NCBI GenBank assembly: GCA_027083045.1
Contig: JALWQP010000059.1
Span: forward strand, 1 to 6,388
Reading direction: 5' to 3'
DNA: 6,388 nt
DNA from: Desulfurococcales archaeon
GTDB taxonomy: Archaea; Thermoproteota; Thermoprotei_A; Sulfolobales; Desulfurococcaceae
The position numbers and the translations under genes are program-made. Below the pieces are notes generated by a model, which saw nothing but the letters and a program-made list of their open reading frames with translations, was not told where the DNA came from and did no database searches. Below, in pieces: positions 3,882 to 6,388 of the stretch. Position 1 is the first letter of the stretch. Each line of letters starts with the position of its first letter.

Positions 3882-5219
3882 CTAAGTTTTTATGTTGATG
3901 ATTATGGGCGGCTCCTTCTCCACGATTATAATTTCGATACGATCGGCTACGTGCGTGGTATTAGTCAGGTATAGTGTTTCGATGATGTGGCTAAGCTCTA
4001 CGGGATCGTGTTTTCCGAATATCAGGAAAGCAAAATACTTTTTATCACTAGTTTCCCTTATCCTTAGTTCATCAATATACGTCCTCAGCTGTACCGGAGC
4101 CTCCTTAGACCTTGTGCTTGTCTTAGCCTCCGCAACCAGGGTTATGGGAGAGCTATGGTCGCAGAAGAAATCGGGTCTTAACCCGTGATCGACGCTTCTA
4201 TCCGAGGAGCAGATGAGGCCGAGGCGATCAACGTATTTCTCGTGGATATACTTGACCCCCTTATTTAAGACGATGTTATGGATGCGATCATACCTCTTCA
4301 TCTCATCCATTATTCGGAGCTTTTCCTTGAACACTAGTATCTGGAGCTCGGGATCGATCCTCGATGCGGCCCTACATATACTCTTCAGTGGACACACCCA
4401 ACAGTACGAATACTCCATATCCTTATTACATAGGCCGAGAATCATGGGTCTGGATAGGACAAAATCATACTTCACGGGATCCTCGAGGTTGATGCCGCGG
4501 AGAATGCTTGTGACGAGATACACGCTCTTCCTGCTCCTCGGCAACTCCCTGGTTCTTCCCAGGAAGACCCTAGCGGCTGTCCTCGCTATCTCTGTACCTA
4601 GGGGGACCAGGAGGCGTTTCTTATCAATGATGCTGGACCATAGCCCGAGGTCGGGGTACTCGTCCCTAGTCATCCATCTAAGGAACAAGTTGATCCTCTT
4701 GTGCGGAGAACTCTTTTTCCTCGAAAGAAACCTGTTTAATAGCCCGGATAGTTCCTTGGAGGGCGCCGAAAAGACTGATCTATTATATATATGCTCGGCT
4801 ATCCCAACATCCATGTCTCCCTCTATACCGGATATGAGGGATTCCCAGTCTGTTTCATAGTATGTTCTCAAAAGGATCTTGAAGAGAGCCGCACTACGAT
4901 CAAACCTGTGGAAGAACGATGTCTTTTCTAGCAGTTTGCCGAGCATATCCTTAAAGTATTTATCGTCTAGGAGATCAAATAACCCGATCCCTTTCCCGCT
5001 GAGATAATATATGATCTCCAGAAACCTTGACCTTATCAGGCTCACCCGCATCTGGAAATCATACAGGGCCGAGAGAAACGCTACCGCACCTATCTCGAAG
5101 CAGACACGGCCGACAAGCCTCATGTATTCGTGCGGGATGCTAAGCATTGACGTGTTTAAATAATGGCTTGCAAGGAAATAATATAGGTTGTCAAGCAATG
5201 TCCTAGGGCTGGATCCCAT
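3882..5219 (-). CDS. DUF2400 (TIGR02757) protein fused to a PD-(D/E)XK nuclease domain
   Basis: A 445-residue protein of at least two parts. Residues about 20-263 match DUF2400 (TIGR02757) by landmarks in order: SIPH (27-30), FFHR (102-105), SPHKRINLFLRWM (171-183), DLGLW (190-194), VPLGTEIAR (205-213) and DPVKYDFVL (247-255). Cysteines 264, 273, 276 and 282 form C-x8-C-x2-C-x5-C, close to the Fe-S loop of endonuclease III-type glycosylases (C-x6-C-x2-C-x5-C). Residues about 300-445 look like a PD-(D/E)XK nuclease: RPD (348-350), AEAK with Glu364 and Lys366, and QLRTY (377-381), the RecB/Cas4-style Gln motif. Glu327 is a possible helix-one acid. In ordinary DUF2400 proteins the fourth block reads PLDTHV; here Asp is Gly208 and His is Glu210. 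The ATG at 5217-5219 is the only start, because a TAA lies nine bases upstream in frame; a TATA-like box at 5241-5250 suggests a leaderless transcript. A DNA-acting role is inferred; substrate unknown. Confidence 0.82.
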   Translation of the reverse strand: MGSSPRTLLDNLYYFLASHYLNTSMLSIPHEYMRLVGRVCFEIGAVAFLSALYDFQMRVSLIRSRFLEIIYYLSGKGIGLFDLLDDKYFKDMLGKLLEKTSFFHRFDRSAALFKILLRTYYETDWESLISGIEGDMDVGIAEHIYNRSVFSAPSKELSGLLNRFLSRKKSSPHKRINLFLRWMTRDEYPDLGLWSSIIDKKRLLVPLGTEIARTAARVFLGRTRELPRSRKSVYLVTSILRGINLEDPVKYDFVLSRPMILGLCNKDMEYSYCWVCPLKSICRAASRIDPELQILVFKEKLRIMDEMKRYDRIHNIVLNKGVKYIHEKYVDRLGLICSSDRSVDHGLRPDFFCDHSSPITLVAEAKTSTRSKEAPVQLRTYIDELRIRETSDKKYFAFLIFGKHDPVELSHIIETLYLTNTTHVADRIEIIIVEKEPPIIINIKT

Positions 5220-5240
5220 TACTTGTTACCCGGTAATAGA

Positions 5241-5250
5241 TTGATAACTT
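5241..5250 (-). promoter_or_regulatory. TATA-like box for a leaderless nuclease transcript
   Basis: The minus strand reads AAGTTATCAA here, 22-31 bases before the nuclease ATG. Crenarchaeal leaderless genes have their TATA box at this distance, and no good ribosome binding site precedes the ATG, so transcription probably starts at or next to it. Confidence 0.4.
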
Positions 5251-5317
5251 TGGGACTAATTCGAGTTATCCGTCTTCTCCTAAGACTATGGGTGTTGTAT
5301 AGGATACTCCTCGTGGT

Positions 5318-5325
5318 CTATATAC
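5318..5325 (-). promoter_or_regulatory. Alternative upstream TATA box for the nuclease
   Basis: The minus strand reads GTATATAG, a better TATA match than the one at 5241-5250 but about 100 bases before the start codon. Used alone it would give a leader of some 75 bases. The remaining part of this 162-base gap shows nothing else. Confidence 0.25.
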
Positions 5326-5381
5326 TCTCCTTTACCGCTTCCTAGTATGTGTTTATTCCTTGATCAGGTATTATCTGGTTC

Positions 5382-6368
5382 TTATGGGTATTTGGCCTCT
5401 AGTCCCCATGCTCCTATTTTAGCCTTTACTTTGAGGTCTCCTTTCCACTCCTGCTTTAGTTTATTGTAGATCTCCTTGGTCACTTCGTATATGTTGGCTG
5501 TAGAGTATATTCCATAGCGTTTTAGCATAAGGGAGAACTCGAGGGCTCTGTTGTTCTTTATATTGTATTTGAGTTTTTCAACATATAGATTATATTTCTG
5601 GATTATCTCGGGTATAGAGCCTAGGAGCCTCCATACATCTGTATCTCTGCTTAAGTCATATGTCTCTGTATATATCTTTTTATGGTGCACAACAACCTTG
5701 ATCTTCTCTTTCGCCTTACCCACTCCCACTGCTTCTATATAGTATTTTATCGTTGCCAGAGCTATGTTTTTAGGTGGGGGTATCTCGCTCTCTTCGTCGC
5801 ATACTACATTAATCAATAATTGATTCTTACCCCTTGTGATCGCCACGTTAACCGCGGGTATATCTAGCAATCCCAGCTTTGTAGCAATATATGTGTTAAT
5901 GTCTCCTACTTTCCTCTCAGCTGGCTTCTTTTCCCCGATCTCCTTCTCCGCAGTCTCAGTTCTTTCCGGTTGAGGAGAGACAATAGTCTTTGTTATCACT
6001 TTTCTTAGGCTCTTATCGATTAGTGACTGATCAAAACTGTATGCCATCATTTTAACATGCTCTATCCCCATAGAACGTAGATTTTCCAGAGCACTTAACG
6101 CGTTGTTTCCATATAATTTCTCATTCCCTATACTTCCCATACACGCCACTGCTTTTCCATTGAATAAGAATACCTTGATCTCACCTACTTCTTCACCATT
6201 GCTTATCAGCCTTAAATGTACGTAGCAAAAGTCTTCCCGGCACGGCTCTTTTATATACTCGTATATCTCCCCGCTCGATCTAAGAGTCTTAGACGCGACA
6301 AGTTCACTGTTAAGGACAAGCTTACTTAGGAGCACAACATTATCCAATTTACGGCTGAGATAATCCAT
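5382..6368 (-). CDS. Two-domain hypothetical protein, start possibly outside window
   Basis: A protein of at least 328 residues that I do not recognise. Residues about 1-128 look like one alpha/beta domain: VGEIKVFLFNGKAVACMG (61-78) followed by GNNALSALENL (87-97) has the strand-turn-strand-helix look of DUF2226-like archaeal proteins, but this resemblance is weak. Residues about 131-154 are a Pro/Glu/Lys-rich linker. Residues about 155-328 form a second alpha/beta domain ending in KAKIGAWGLEAKYP. There is no signal peptide or membrane segment, so it is probably cytosolic. The ATG at 6366-6368 is the first Met in the window, but the frame stays open upstream to the window edge (LQENEY precedes it), so the real start may be further out. 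It lies 162 bases before the nuclease gene on the same strand; that gap contains possible promoters, so an operon is not shown. Confidence 0.75.
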   Translation of the reverse strand: MDYLSRKLDNVVLLSKLVLNSELVASKTLRSSGEIYEYIKEPCREDFCYVHLRLISNGEEVGEIKVFLFNGKAVACMGSIGNEKLYGNNALSALENLRSMGIEHVKMMAYSFDQSLIDKSLRKVITKTIVSPQPERTETAEKEIGEKKPAERKVGDINTYIATKLGLLDIPAVNVAITRGKNQLLINVVCDEESEIPPPKNIALATIKYYIEAVGVGKAKEKIKVVVHHKKIYTETYDLSRDTDVWRLLGSIPEIIQKYNLYVEKLKYNIKNNRALEFSLMLKRYGIYSTANIYEVTKEIYNKLKQEWKGDLKVKAKIGAWGLEAKYP

Positions 6369-6388
6369 ATATTCGTTTTCCTGGAGAG

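Noticed and set aside
4368..4430. Cas4 assignment for the nuclease because of C-x2-C-x5-C and the RecB-like motifs
   Set aside because: In Cas4 these cysteines follow the nuclease core; here they precede it, the N-terminal 260 residues match DUF2400, and no cas genes are nearby.
4213..4860. Long plus-strand frame of 215 codons
   Set aside because: It is antisense to the DUF2400-nuclease gene, has no recognisable motif, and the minus-strand frame carries clear family motifs.

Overview
The window looks like chromosomal DNA of a hyperthermophilic crenarchaeon, most likely in or near the Desulfurococcales. The evidence is A+T-rich sequence, heavy use of ATA, AGG/AGA and CTA codons, archaeal TATA-like boxes about 22-43 bases before start codons, GGTG/GGTGG-type ribosome binding sites, TTG and GTG starts, and VapBC toxin-antitoxin pairs. 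The lineage is inferred from style, not from a marker gene. Every supported gene lies on the minus strand, so transcription runs from high to low coordinates.

Layout from right to left along transcription: (1) 5382-6368, a two-domain protein I cannot assign, whose true start may lie outside the window. (2) 3882-5219, a 445-residue protein that reads as an almost complete DUF2400 (TIGR02757) domain, followed by a four-cysteine Fe-S-like motif and a C-terminal PD-(D/E)XK nuclease domain. This is the most interesting gene here. (3) 3659-3881, a gap with coding-like debris and a hairpin. (4) 3385-3615 and 2985-3398, an intact overlapping VapB/VapC pair with its own TATA box and two palindromes that could be the VapB operator. 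(5) 2469-2984, a 516-base stretch without a convincing gene, holding two perfect inverted repeats on either side of a plus-strand TATAAAAG box and several minus-strand T5 tracts. (6) 1542-2468 and 791-1540, an ABC-2 type exporter operon (ATPase then permease, separated by one base). (7) 418-660 and 22-421, a second VapBC locus in which the antitoxin is intact but the PIN toxin is broken by an in-frame stop and at least one frameshift.

The genes fall into three jobs: membrane export (ABC pair), RNA-targeting toxin-antitoxin modules (one live, one decayed), and a probable DNA-acting enzyme (the DUF2400-nuclease fusion). Two toxin loci, one of them dead, plus two gaps with gene debris suggest an accessory or rearranged segment rather than a conserved housekeeping block. 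No tRNA, rRNA, CRISPR array or complete insertion sequence was seen.
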